Of a DNA stretch of 64,000 bases, positions 32,301 through 40,700 are shown one piece after another; the first letter of the stretch is position 1, and each line of letters starts with the position of its first letter. The stretch comes from Nematostella vectensis (Eukaryota > Cnidaria > Anthozoa > Actiniaria > Edwardsiidae). A model generated the notes under the pieces. It did not search any database, was not told the origin of the DNA, and saw only the letters and a program-made list of their open reading frames with translations. The position numbers and the translations under genes are program-made. The DNA lies in NCBI RefSeq assembly GCF_932526225.1, contig NC_064034.1:6064001-6128000 (forward strand), given 5' to 3'.

Positions 32301-33763
32301 CCCAACTTTGTATGAAGTCACCCACTCATTTTTGCCGACAAGCCCGTTTCCCTGTGTAGCCACAGCGCACACCACGAACACGGAGTTGAGGTCGATCTGG
32401 AGATAGCCGCTAGTATCACTTCCTTTGCGACACCATCCAGGCGAACCGTTAAGTCGAGCATAGCGTGCTCCATAATTAGGGGTGTATTCACTTGAAGCTG
32501 AAAATCTGTTATCAGGTATCACGTGACTATCGCTAATGCCAACCGCTTGACTGGAGCAACCAGCTTCCGCACAAACTGAAAGAACTAGAGAAAAAATAAA
32601 TCACGTTTTTAAAAATTTGTGAGTGGACCTCGTTTTCTATGCGCGCCACAGATTTTACAATGCTCAAAAACAAAACTTACTTGAATTGGCGCGGCCAAAT
32701 GAGTGCCGGCAAAAAAGGCTATGGATATTTCAATTAATTTTTACTTGTCATATGTGGAAACAAACTGAGCACACGATATGGATGAGAAGTTGGTTAACAA
32801 AGCCATATTGCCAAAAAAAAAAGGAAAAAGAGATGTATGTACACTATCATTTATCATCGTCTCTAATAAAACTAAAGTACTAAAACTGAAATAAAAAGGA
32901 CTTAAAATGTTGTACAATACAATAGATTTAAGAGGCTTTTCCCATATAAACTTTTTTGTGATTAACATTTATTGGCACTGACTATCTTTAACTAAGGATT
33001 TAACCCCCCCCCCCCCCTCCCCCCCAAAGAGCGAAGCCAGCCTAAAAACGCCTGCCGGGAGCTATTATCCCCGGAACTTACCGTTAAAAAAAGAAAAAAA
33101 AAACTTGAAAAATGTTCATGAACTAAATTAGAATGTTTATCTGTATCGTACATGAGATGCTCGCGGAGTGGAATTCAAAAGAAATCTTTTTTTTTTATTT
33201 TGTCCATACAGTGCTGAAATAGGTAACTGCAGACCCCCCCCCCCCCCCCCCCGGATTATTTCTTTGCACTTCAATTTCTCCTTCTAGACTTGATCGAACT
33301 CCAGTGTTGAGCCATTACGAGAAATTCATTCGTAAAAGTGCGAAGTAGAACGTCCTAAATTGGTTTTAACTTTTTTTATACGTTTTGAGGCGCTTGAGTG
33401 TTGTAGCAGCTGATGCATGCTTAAAACTCGCAATTAAATAGATCTACAAAGGGATATTTAACCAATAACAAGGAAAGAAGACGTCTCTCGGTATTCTGAT
33501 TGCGGCAAATAGCAGTTCGGTAAAAACAGTAACCACCAGAGAAAGCGCTGTGCCTCGAGATCGAAAGTGAACATTATGTTTATGATTCTTTACGATGCTT
33601 TTCAACGCTTGCGACGCTATTGGACCTGATGTCACTAGATTATGTGTTATTACAATAAACAAGGTTTACATCGGAGGTCTTGTCGCGGCTTACCTGTGAT
33701 TGTTTGTAGCAGAAGGATGGCGAAAGCTACCCGGAAATAGAAAAAGAGTGCTTGCACCGCCAT
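9376..33763 (-). CDS. Gene 2: complete F5/8C-Ig-FN3 receptor-type tyrosine phosphatase paralogue (probably impaired)
   Basis: Cell-surface receptor phosphatase of a discoidin-bearing family. I place 42 exons on the minus strand: 33694-33763, 32244-32575, 31841-31985, 31171-31460, 30055-30199, 29239-29537, 29003-29150, 28597-28910, 28169-28310, 27792-28093, 26253-26397, 25678-26016, 25331-25609, 25027-25100, 24457-24694, 20470-20760, 20170-20240, 19527-19749, 18217-18516, 17296-17396, 16708-16900, 16541-16631, 15826-16099, 15429-15471, 15227-15353, 14910-15034, 14585-14718, 13900-13987, 13738-13814, 13539-13578, 13065-13162, 12567-12683, 12258-12412, 12003-12138, 11710-11859, 11202-11304, 10988-11064, 10764-10898, 10351-10473, 9976-10121, 9645-9780, 9376-9456. 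They sum to 6897 nt, or 2298 codons plus stop. Oddities: codon 939 is TAG (25464-25466); D1 reads [11 protein letters not shown]2 has VQC and WTD. Known: RPTPs dephosphorylate tyrosine through the D1 Cys. Inferred: this copy has lost or reduced activity. Confidence 0.85.
11710..14718 (-). CDS. Gene 2 phosphatase domain D1 (exons 27-35), catalytic loop altered
   Basis: Membrane-proximal tyrosine phosphatase domain from nine exons. Landmarks: LETEYK and NRYANI (phosphotyrosine loop, KNRY), [44 protein letters not shown] (WPD loop intact), then VIVHC at the end of one exon and [12 protein letters not shown] at the start of the next, so the P-loop Cys and Arg are split by an intron. The usual second Gly of the signature ([10 protein letters not shown] in gene 3) is Glu here, from GGA to GAA. 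Family knowledge: this loop binds phosphate through backbone amides, so Glu is expected to harm activity. The Q-loop region VQTK and EQYLF is present. Confidence 0.85.
14910..15353 (-). CDS. Gene 2 transmembrane and juxtamembrane exons (25-26)
   Basis: Exon 25 (15227-15353) encodes a Ser/Thr-rich stalk, then a hydrophobic helix ([20 protein letters not shown]) ending at Arg. Exon 26 (14910-15034) begins RRRN, a stop-transfer cluster, followed by a polar juxtamembrane segment ([13 protein letters not shown]). Gene 3 has exons at 41146-41260 and 40754-40929, the latter 17 codons longer. Confidence 0.82.
15429..16631 (-). CDS. Gene 2 membrane-proximal FN3-like region (exons 22-24)
   Basis: Exons 16541-16631, 15826-16099 and 15429-15471. 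Motifs [46 protein letters not shown] and [11 protein letters not shown] follow the pattern of the last extracellular FN3 of receptor phosphatases, just before the membrane helix. The intron between the first two has a C/G run near 16150 and a duplicated GTACGCGCGCTGCAGTTT segment. Confidence 0.78.
16708..17396 (-). CDS. Gene 2 FN3 domain 6 (exons 20-21)
   Basis: Exon 20 (17296-17396) reads [20 protein letters not shown]...[11 protein letters not shown]. Exon 21 (16708-16900) reads [31 protein letters not shown] and VVTTKVA. Matching gene 3 exons are 42443-42543 and 42031-42223. Confidence 0.8.
17500..18250. repeat. 72-bp minisatellite at the exon 19 splice donor of gene 2 (about 10 units)
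   Basis: Unit of 72 bp built on ACTCATTCATGCATACGGGA and ATTGATACATACGGGATGTC, so frames stay open on both strands. On the minus strand each unit holds the exon end CAATACACGCTACA plus the donor GTATGTATC. Gene 3 has the homologous array at about 42640-43670. Confidence 0.92.
18217..18516 (-). CDS. Gene 2 FN3 domain 5 (exon 19)
   Basis: Symmetric 100-codon exon: [55 protein letters not shown] and [14 protein letters not shown]. It ends in phase 1 at a GTATGTATC donor that is part of the adjoining minisatellite. An RRRRR patch in the middle could be a processing site (inference). Confidence 0.83.
18700..19360. repeat. 19-bp minisatellite, intron of gene 2 only (about 33 units)
   Basis: Units of the type TCTGAGATCAAGACCGGTA and TCTGAGATCAAGCCCAGTA lie mid-intron between exons 18 and 19. 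Unlike the other arrays it does not include a splice site. The gene 3 intron at 43938-44080 has no trace of it. Confidence 0.9.
19527..20240 (-). CDS. Gene 2 FN3 domain 4 (exons 17-18)
   Basis: Exon 17 (20170-20240) is [20 protein letters not shown]...W. Exon 18 (19527-19749) has [31 protein letters not shown] and [10 protein letters not shown]. Gene 3 counterparts are 44440-44510 and 44081-44303, with identical exon lengths. Confidence 0.83.
19863..20141. mobile_element. Small element with CAGGGGCGGAT/CAAGGGCGGATCC termini, gene 2 only
   Basis: About 279 bp with ends CAGGGGCGGATACAGG and (reverse complement of the right end) CAAGGGCGGATCCAGG, flanked by ACTAC at 19858-19862 and 20142-20146. 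The gene 3 intron (about 44400-44430) reads straight through and serves as an empty site, so it inserted after the genes duplicated. No coding capacity. The superfamily is unassigned; the termini recall hAT-type MITEs but an 8-bp duplication is not seen. Confidence 0.65.
20470..20760 (-). CDS. Gene 2 FN3 domain 3 (exon 16)
   Basis: Single symmetric FN3 exon of 97 codons: [20 protein letters not shown] start, [30 protein letters not shown] and a [13 protein letters not shown] end. Gene 3 has two such exons (44762-45052 and 45343-45633), so this module duplicated there or was lost here. Confidence 0.85.
21005..24515. repeat. 62-66-bp minisatellite at the exon 15 splice donor of gene 2 (about 55 units)
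   Basis: Tandem units built around CGTCCTCCCAGGTCTGTACA. On the minus strand each holds the exon 15 end (TGTACAGACCTGGGAGGACG) followed by the donor GTGAGTAAC. Units alternate between about 62 and 66 bp (GTGTAC versus GTATGTAC). Higher-order copies exist: about 717 bp (22466-23182 and 23183-23899 nearly identical) and about 386 bp (from 21703 and from 22089). The long open frames across it come from the repeat and are not genes. Confidence 0.93.
24457..25100 (-). CDS. Gene 2 FN3 domain 2 (exons 14-15)
   Basis: Exon 14 (25027-25100) is [20 protein letters not shown]...W. Exon 15 (24457-24694) carries [29 protein letters not shown] and [10 protein letters not shown], then donor GTGAGTAAC. The tail from ACAAGTGACGCGCG onward is the first unit of the large minisatellite to the left. 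Confidence 0.82.
25331..25609 (-). pseudogene. Gene 2 FN3 domain 1 exon (exon 13) with in-frame TAG
   Basis: Single FN3 exon, phase 1-1. Before the stop: [20 protein letters not shown] and a KYRTSGAW strand. TAG at 25464-25466 (minus strand) follows WTTR. The same frame then continues [20 protein letters not shown] and [14 protein letters not shown], clearly the rest of the domain. With the exon chain used here it is codon 939, giving a soluble product of 938 residues without membrane or phosphatase parts. A sequencing error or allele is possible. Confidence 0.75.
25678..26016 (-). CDS. Gene 2 immunoglobulin-like domain (exon 12)
   Basis: One symmetric phase 1-1 exon of 113 codons. Ig pattern: [20 protein letters not shown] (first Cys and Trp), then [10 protein letters not shown] (Tyr-x-Cys). 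Extra cysteines follow in [14 protein letters not shown]. No matching exon exists in gene 3, where the last F5/8C exon joins FN3 directly. Confidence 0.8.
26253..28093 (-). CDS. Gene 2 F5/8C domain 5 (exons 10-11), split by a minisatellite
   Basis: Exon 10 (27792-28093) encodes [19 protein letters not shown]...[13 protein letters not shown]...VATQG and ends in sequence that is itself one minisatellite unit (tail [10 protein letters not shown], then donor GTAAGTTAAGT). Exon 11 (26253-26397) supplies [20 protein letters not shown] and CMRIDFYGC. The gene 1 equivalent ends DVKDGGSR, two residues shorter, so array turnover alters the protein. Confidence 0.82.
26429..27830. repeat. 41-bp minisatellite at the exon 10 splice donor of gene 2 (about 33 units)
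   Basis: Homologue of the array at 46-2095, shorter and dominated by CCATGACGTCACCTCTACCT or CCATGACGTCACCTTACCTA units. It begins inside exon 10 and fills the intron to near exon 11. Most units carry TGACGTCA. Repeated donor-like GGTAGGTAAGG or GTAAGTT motifs are present on the minus strand. Confidence 0.92.
28169..28910 (-). CDS. Gene 2 F5/8C domain 4 (exons 8-9)
   Basis: Exon 8 (28597-28910) has [26 protein letters not shown] and VASQG. Exon 9 (28169-28310) has [18 protein letters not shown] and TRLDYRG. Gene 1 has one codon fewer in the first of these exons. Confidence 0.84.
29003..29537 (-). CDS. Gene 2 F5/8C domain 3 (exons 6-7)
   Basis: Exon 6 (29239-29537) has [26 protein letters not shown] and [12 protein letters not shown]. 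Exon 7 (29003-29150) has [20 protein letters not shown] and CLRLELYG. Boundaries are phase 1 outside and phase 0 between, as for the other domains. The same pair in gene 1 is 3558-3856 and 3308-3455. Confidence 0.85.
30055..31460 (-). CDS. Gene 2 F5/8C domain 2 (exons 4-5)
   Basis: Exon 4 (31171-31460) begins [19 protein letters not shown] and holds [14 protein letters not shown] and VATQG. Exon 5 (30055-30199) holds [21 protein letters not shown] and a closing [11 protein letters not shown]. The intron contains the TTAA-ended mobile element. Gene 3 has the equivalent exon pair at 63565-63830 and 47723-47867. Confidence 0.85.
30282..31141. mobile_element. TTAA-flanked non-autonomous element (piggyBac-like MITE), gene 2 copy
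   Basis: Same terminal inverted repeats as the element at 4603-5277, with TTAA at 30278-30281 and 31142-31145. It is longer because it keeps a stretch around 30940-31050 containing TGACGTCATTGTGACGTCA. No transposase is visible. It also carries AAGATGG/AAAATGG boxes. Confidence 0.75.
31841..32575 (-). CDS. Gene 2 F5/8C domain 1 (exons 2-3)
   Basis: Discoidin (F5/8 type C) domain split by a phase 0 intron. Exon 2 (32244-32575) has an IPDNRFSAS start, [14 protein letters not shown] core and VATQG. Exon 3 (31841-31985) has VFTGNTDG and [11 protein letters not shown]. Family knowledge: these beta-barrel domains bind phospholipid, glycan or protein ligands. The ligand here is unknown. Confidence 0.85.
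33694..33763 (-). CDS. Gene 2 exon 1: signal peptide
   Basis: The ATG at 33763 begins [20 protein letters not shown], a classic basic-free N-terminus followed by a hydrophobic core, and ends at a GTAAGCC donor in phase 1. It joins exon 2, which supplies [13 protein letters not shown], the likely mature start. Gene 1 has the same exon at 7642-7711 with few changes. It directs the receptor to the secretory pathway. Confidence 0.85.
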
Positions 33764-35487
33764 CTTTACCAGACGATCATGTCTCGTCGCTATCGGCATG
33801 CGTAATCAAGTTAATTCAAAGTCACGCAATATTATTTACAGTGTAATTCGAGAAGCCGCGTCTCCGAACCAGTCACCTCTGTTGATACATTGACAAGCCT
33901 CAGACATAATCTGAATCACAAATAGACCTACTAGCAATGCTAGATACAAATTCGCACCTTCATATTTCAGACCAGACTTACAATCCTCTTGGTGTGAACT
34001 ATCTGAGTCAGTCTGAGTAGATGGCTTGAATAATCTCACGATCACCTCCTGTAATTGTATATTATCCCAGAATAGAGTTCACAATAAAACTATCGTTGCT
34101 TTGTGAGGTGTATTCATGCTCTCTTGCTGTTTCACAGCAAGTGAAACTACTTGCATAACTGAAAATATCCATTAAGACAAAAAAATAACTGACAAAAACC
34201 AGATTTTCATCCCTGGAGTTGCAATAGATTTTCATCTCGTAACATCGATATTATTCAAACTCTGCGTAAGTTTAAAAATGATGCTTTAGTCCTAGTCGGT
34301 TTTTCCAGGTGGTCGTTCATGGAATAATTAGTTAAGGGCAGGGCTGGTGGAATTGCGGAATGGTCCCAAAAGTGTGTGTGTGTATGGTGGAAAGGAGGGG
34401 GGGAGGGGGGGGGGGTGTTGACATAGAGTTTGGCTCATGCAAAAAGAAAAAAAAATCACATCTCATCAGAAATCCCGTCCGTCGCCCTAGAGGTTTTTAT
34501 TGCCCTTTTTTTTTACCAGCAGGCTTTAAAACCATGAAAGAACTTTTTGTTTTCCAAGCTCACGCACGCCTGAGCCACTGCTAAGCACACTATGAAAGTA
34601 CGTCATGGAGTCAGAAAATTGAGCATATCGATTTTCTTTAAAAGATTGTTTGAGCAGCTTACCTATTAGTGGTATACACTTCTTTTTTGCTTAAATGTTA
34701 TGGACGGCAATGAAACAATTATAAATATTATTACATTAAAATAATATTATCACAATATTATCAAATTGAAAATAACGAAAATGTTTATAAGGAAAATAGT
34801 TTCTTATGGAGATGACAAATTCTTTATAAAAACTTGAGCTCCAAGAAAAAGATTTTTTTTTTATGCTTTAGCTAGAGAAGAACCTTAAGTACACTACAAT
34901 TTATATTTCTTTCTATTTTTCAAAGAAATAAAAAAATCTGCTGATTTCTTCTTGGCAACATCACTCGCAGTTCTCAATGTATGGTTTAAGAACATTATAA
35001 CTCCCAGTGGTCAACAGAAATTCTTTCCAAGAGATAGCAAATTGGGTGTGATCGAAGGAATTTTTAACCCTAAGAGATAGCAGAATCGGATAAACACGTT
35101 AAACACCCCTTAGGAATAGTAATTGGTCGAATTGTATGCCCTAAGAGATTGCAAAATCGGAAAAATCCATCAACATCCTCTTTAGAAATAGCAGTTGGTC
35201 GAATTTTACACCCTAAGAGATAGCAAAATCGGAAAATTCCTTCAACACCCGCAAGGGATGGTAGTTGGTCGGAATTTTATACCCTAAAAGATGTGACGAT
35301 CACCCCCGTCTACTTTTCTGGAGAGTCCCCCCCCCCGGGATTATAACATTCATATCTAAGGAACATGGTCTGTATTAAATTTTTCGTGTTCTCTAGCCCA
35401 GCAATATAGGGACTCTAAAGCTTTTTTAGCCTTTAGAATTCATTGCTTGTAGAATCCCTGGATCCGTCATTAGCGTCAGCCTATTTT
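33764..35487. other. Intergenic spacer between gene 3 stop and gene 2 start
   Basis: Counterpart of 7712-9375. Contents: the gene 2 5' flank, a GT/G-rich patch near 34370-34415, AT-rich sequence near 34720-34770, and about four diverged units of a 71-72-bp repeat at 35045-35300 (key string CTAAGAGATAGCAAAATCGG). I see no further gene. A 69-codon frame at 33836-34045 looks like chance. Confidence 0.6.
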
Positions 35488-35654
35488 TCAACAATCTGAA
35501 AAGTTTGCGTAGTCACTGAAGGAGTCCAAGTACTTCTGGATAATTTGATAGCAAAACACGTACTGCGTCTGGAAACAAATATTTAAACCAATATGTATAT
35601 ATTAATTGGCATAATTATCAACATCGGGGGATCTCTGTGAAAAAGCGCGGGGAC

Positions 35655-35685
<31 letters not shown>

Positions 35686-37723
35686 ATGGTGGTGATGATG
35701 ATGATGATGGTGGTGGTGATGATTATGGTGGTGGTGGTGATGGTGGTGGTGGTGATGATGATGGTGATTAATGATGATGATGATGGTGGTGGTAGTGATG
35801 GTGTTGGTGGTGATGATGATGGTGATGATGATGATGGTGGTGGTGGTGATGGTGTTGGTGGTGATGATGATGGTGGTGGTGGTGGTGGTTGTGGTGGTGA
35901 TGATGATAGTGACGATGATGATGGTGGTGGTGATGATAATGATGATAATGGTGATTCTACATTATCAAATACTAAAATGCCATCGTCACGGTTCATTAAG
36001 CTATCCTACTCACCAGGCTCTCCACTGCGCCTGGCCGATTGACGCGAATTCGTTTAATGACTTGAAAGACGTCAATTACTTGCTCTGTCTTCAAGCGCTC
36101 AATAACTGAGAAGATCACACAAAACGTGCCACTCCTACCAACACCGTTACTATGGAGATACATATCTAGCGTCAATATCTATTCCTTGAAGCCTGACCGA
36201 AAAAAAATATTTCATAGAGTATCAAAACAAACAACAAACAACCAATTTAATGTCTAACAAAATGGTAGTTTTAACTACTTCACTTGACCGTTTTCATCCT
36301 TGTACGCAATCCTTAACCCCGTATTGGGTCCTGTTTATTATACCTGCATTGGACCAAAACTGGCGCGTTGCCGCATTGCTGCTGTGACGTCTGAACATCG
36401 TCTAAAAGATCCAGAACGCTGCAGGCAACCTCAGGGATGCACTTGTCTGGCCACGACACGTGATGCAAGTGACGAACCTCGTGCGTCTTCTGCGAAGTGT
36501 AACATGGGACATTTGAGCCGTGAGAGATATGTTTTGGATGTTCAGGTGCACAAACAGGTGACAATTTTCTGTAAAGTGCTTAGGCGGCCTAATTCAGCTT
36601 GGTGTTTTTCAAGAAAGTCGGTAAAGCGCAAAGGAAAAAAAAACATGATCAAACCTGTTACCACTAATCCGTAAAGCAACTATGTGCCGGTACATTTATG
36701 ACGTCATCAAGATTCCACTCGTCTCACCTTTTTTCGCGTCACCTCAAGCTTGGTGGAGATGACGTCACCTTTCTCTTGCTTGCTGAGCACGCTGACCCCT
36801 ATGTGACCATATTTGGTAGCTCCATGGTCAGGCCAGTACTGAGGGTATTCCTGTGTAAGTGATGAAATGATCAGTTGCATTTTTGCTTTTATCTTTCGTT
36901 AGTATTGAAGGTTTTGTTCCATACCCAAACCTTACAGCGCTCCTTACGCTACATTCCCATGCCTCTTCTATCTCTCTTCAGACTAAAACCACCTTCGTAT
37001 GCACATACTCATTATGACACAGATGTTTTCTCCCATACGTTTCCTCGCCCTCCCATACATTCATCGATTCCACCCCTTTCTTGCGCTAGCCCATGACGTG
37101 AACCAATCCCGCACCCAACCTCAGAAGATTCTGGGGCTACCTGGTCAAGTTCGTGCAGGTTGTTCAACATGACAATCGTCCCGATGTCGTAATCCGTCAC
37201 CATGCGCCAGAAATCCTCCACGGTCTCCAGCAAGGGATGCTGGGTAGCGATGAATGCATTGCGCTCCCTGTGAGCCTAGAAGTAAATGTCATTCAGATTA
37301 AATAAACGCTTTAATCTTTGTCGCTGTTCTGCAGATGTATGGGCATCCTATTACAAAAACAGTAAACGCAAATGTCAAAGTATACTAGGGACAAATACAC
37401 ACATGTAGGAATACGGCGTTGATGTAGTCCGACTCCTCGTCAGCATGCTCCTTATGCAACATCACCCTACAGCTGTTCACTGCAACACACCATGAGTCAC
37501 GATGATATATAAATGCACATACACGCTCTGTTGAGTGAGGGCAAGGCGAAAATGTCTAGTAATGAAGCCCATTTTTAAAGACCTAAGGTTTGCATTTCCT
37601 AGAGTGTCAACAGTACGTACGTGCTACGATGTCACAGAATCTGTTCTTCTGCAGATTTTGTGGTTCCTCTCCAACGCTTTTCTCTTCCGCAGGTATTTCC
37701 CGGCTCGTGAAAGAGTTAAGCCG
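35488..37723 (-). CDS. Gene 3 phosphatase domain D2
   Basis: Seven exons matching gene 2 D2 in length. Landmarks: [48 protein letters not shown] (WPD kept), VLVQC (His replaced by Gln), [10 protein letters not shown], and a [20 protein letters not shown] tail with TGA at 35488-35490. Likely a regulatory pseudophosphatase domain. Confidence 0.84.
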
Positions 37724-40700
37724 CTGGAAAGAATGCAATGCAATATCTTTTGGGGGTAAGGGGTGGGGGAGAGGTGCAATACATACTGAACGCCTAGTAT
37801 CAAAATCCCGTACTACGCAACACCTGAAATTGGAAAATGTAATCCGCATAACTCTACCCTCGTCCCGCGCGTCCCCCGAATCACAATCATGTATTCACAT
37901 AATTCTTAGCTCGCCCCGCGCGTGCGGAATTCGGGTGCGTATTTATTGCATAACTCTATACACGTCCCGTGTCTTACCTGAAACTCAAGTGCGTATCCCG
38001 TCATCTGGAATTTACGGTTGACAGAAGCAAGTTTCTGAGTGGTCTGGTTGAAGTTCTCGCTTTGTATCTCTGTGTTGCCGCACGTCAGGGCTTCTAACAC
38101 AGCGGAGTGGATAAACGAGTACTGCTCCTGAATAAGGGGACAAAAAAGATTCAACAAATCGCCCTTCTCCTGCTTTACTTTTCCCATTACCAGCTTCCAA
38201 TACTTGTCAATGGTTAAAAAAACACCAAAATTATCAGTTCAGTTAGTAAAACGTACCTTTGTCTGGACCATGTGTGGCCTGTCTTTTCTTAGCGCTATGA
38301 GGTAGTTACGAATATCCACGGTTCGGTTTATTTTGGCCTGTTCCAGCATGGCGTCAATTACGATATAGGCACCAGTGCGTCCCACGCCAGCACTGATAAA
38401 TAACAAGCAACATATCGAAATAGTAATAAGGGCTACAAAGTTTGCTAATAGATAAAATCCTTGCTTTTTAAACTATACGCTGATCACATGTCTGATCACG
38501 TGCCTAACCTGCAGTGGACGATGACAGGTCCCGCGTCCCGCGGGTTCAAAGCGCGCACTTTTCGTCTGAACGCGAGGACTGCTGTTGCGTATTGGGGAAC
38601 GCCCTTGTCCGGCCACACGGTAAAGTTGAACTGACGAACCATTCGACGAACGGCTCTTTCCTCCTATGAAATACCAATTAAACCCTTAAAAATGCCCACT
38701 AGACAAATAGGAGAAATAGACAGGCCTTTATTAGACCTGCCTGCATGATCATTCATTAATCACTCACTCACCCGAAACAAAATGAATGTTCGGATGACGT
38801 AGTCTGCAAACACTTCTGTCTGGTGTAGCGTGACTGTCACGCCACCGTATGTCTCGGTCTTTTCTGGCCAGTATTTGTGGCACTTGGTCTGTCAAGAATG
38901 AAAATACGTTAGCACTTATAAAGGTTGCAGGATTGTCTTGCTCCATTCTAGTTCTGTATTCATATCCATACCAAACGTATTTTTATACTTGTCTTACGTA
39001 TTTTCGTCCGGTCACCGCATTTACAAGAACATTAAAAGTGTTTAGGAAACCATTGCAATATTTTTCCAGCCTTTTATAGAACTTAAACGCCGTCTAACTT
39101 GTGATTGGTGTGCATTCCCTTCCCTCTAAAAAAACCCGAAGACCAATATAATGGGTGACATCATTATCGTGATCTTTACCCCACGCGACCAGATTACATT
39201 GGTCTTACCTTGCCTAGCTCGACGAGGTTGGTGAGCATTACGATGGATTGCGAGTTCTGTTCCCAAACCATCCGCCAGAAGCCTTCAAATGTTGGAGGAG
39301 GTGGACCTAGGAAGATACCAGCACATGTGTCACCAACAATCGCCTTTCAGAAATATCTTATATAGTCTTTTGAAGAAAAGAGTAAAAGGCATTTTTACAA
39401 TAGTACAAGCTTTACAGAGGAAAATTTTCAATAAGAGGGATGAATGGAGGGAAGAACAATAAAAAATTTGCCAATAGAGGACAATTGCCGTTGCCAAGAA
39501 AGGAAAATATCATTGAAATAGACAGCCCTTGTGAAATTCGAGTACCTTGCGAGGCGATGTACGATCTTGGTGTCCCATCAAAGCCCTAAAAGCAGAGTGG
39601 CTTAAGTAAAACAGATATACCCCAACGTAGTCCTTATACATTTACGTGATCGTTATTCAGTATGAGATAAACCACCTCGTTATAACTTGTTCTCTTTATG
39701 TTAGCCGTCTCGTGGCTTCCTATTGGATGTTTGGTACTCACGTGGATAAATGACGCGTTGATGTAATCCGAATCCTCGTCACCATTGACTCGCTCCAGTA
39801 CCACGCGTGAATGATCATCTACAAACAAAACACCCACGACAGTGAATCTGATTTAGTGTATTTCGTTTTTAATGATGAGAACAAACAGATTTAAATACAA
39901 CGGTGTAAAACCTTCAGACTTGTGCTATAAAAGTAGGTGAAAAGTACCACATGTGAAGTTTTAACAATTTTTGCATAAAGCGCTAATATTCTTTTAGCAT
40001 TTTAGAAGTTAAAAAATATCTCATTCTCAAAAAGAGGCATGTTCAATGCCTCCTCAAACTACACACAATGAGTTTTTTTAGTCCAAAATGTAGGCTCTGA
40101 ATGTAATGCCCCAGAATCCAATGCCTTGAATTTTGTCTGAGCCCCAACCCTTACCATTTTGGGGCAAGCTCAACCATTTGTATTAAACTCACATGTGACA
40201 ATGTTCCCATAACGGTTCTTCTTCTTGTTAGCGGCTTTCCGTGCAGCATCCCATGAGAATTGCTGCTCATTACTTACATTCTAAAATAATAAAAAAAAAG
40301 AAACTTTCAAAATTAAAAAAATGATTAAGATACAGCCATCATTAATCAACATGTCTGTCCTCGTGCTATATAGTTCAGTAAAAAATGCCATCATTAATCA
40401 ACATGTCCTCGTGCTATATAGTTTAGTCAGGGGTCTGCATTACCCTACTGTGTTCACAGAGCAGCCCACCTTGTATTCAGCTTCTAGCCTGATGCCCCTA
40501 TTTGCCTGCATGATCGCGACGTATTTTGGAAAGTGTGCGACCGAGATTGGCTTGGACAAATCGTCAACAGCATTGTCATAAATGCCATCGTTATTTCCGG
40601 CTTCTGTAACGAAAAAGATCAGACCTGTTAGGACCAGTCATTTTTATAGATTGTCGTGATCTAAGTTTAAAATGATAGATTAATTGCCTGACATCTTCGA

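Noticed and set aside
35583-36109. Poly-Met/Val, poly-Asp/Gly and Pro/Ser-rich frames
   Set aside because: Direct translation of the GAT/GGT microsatellite.
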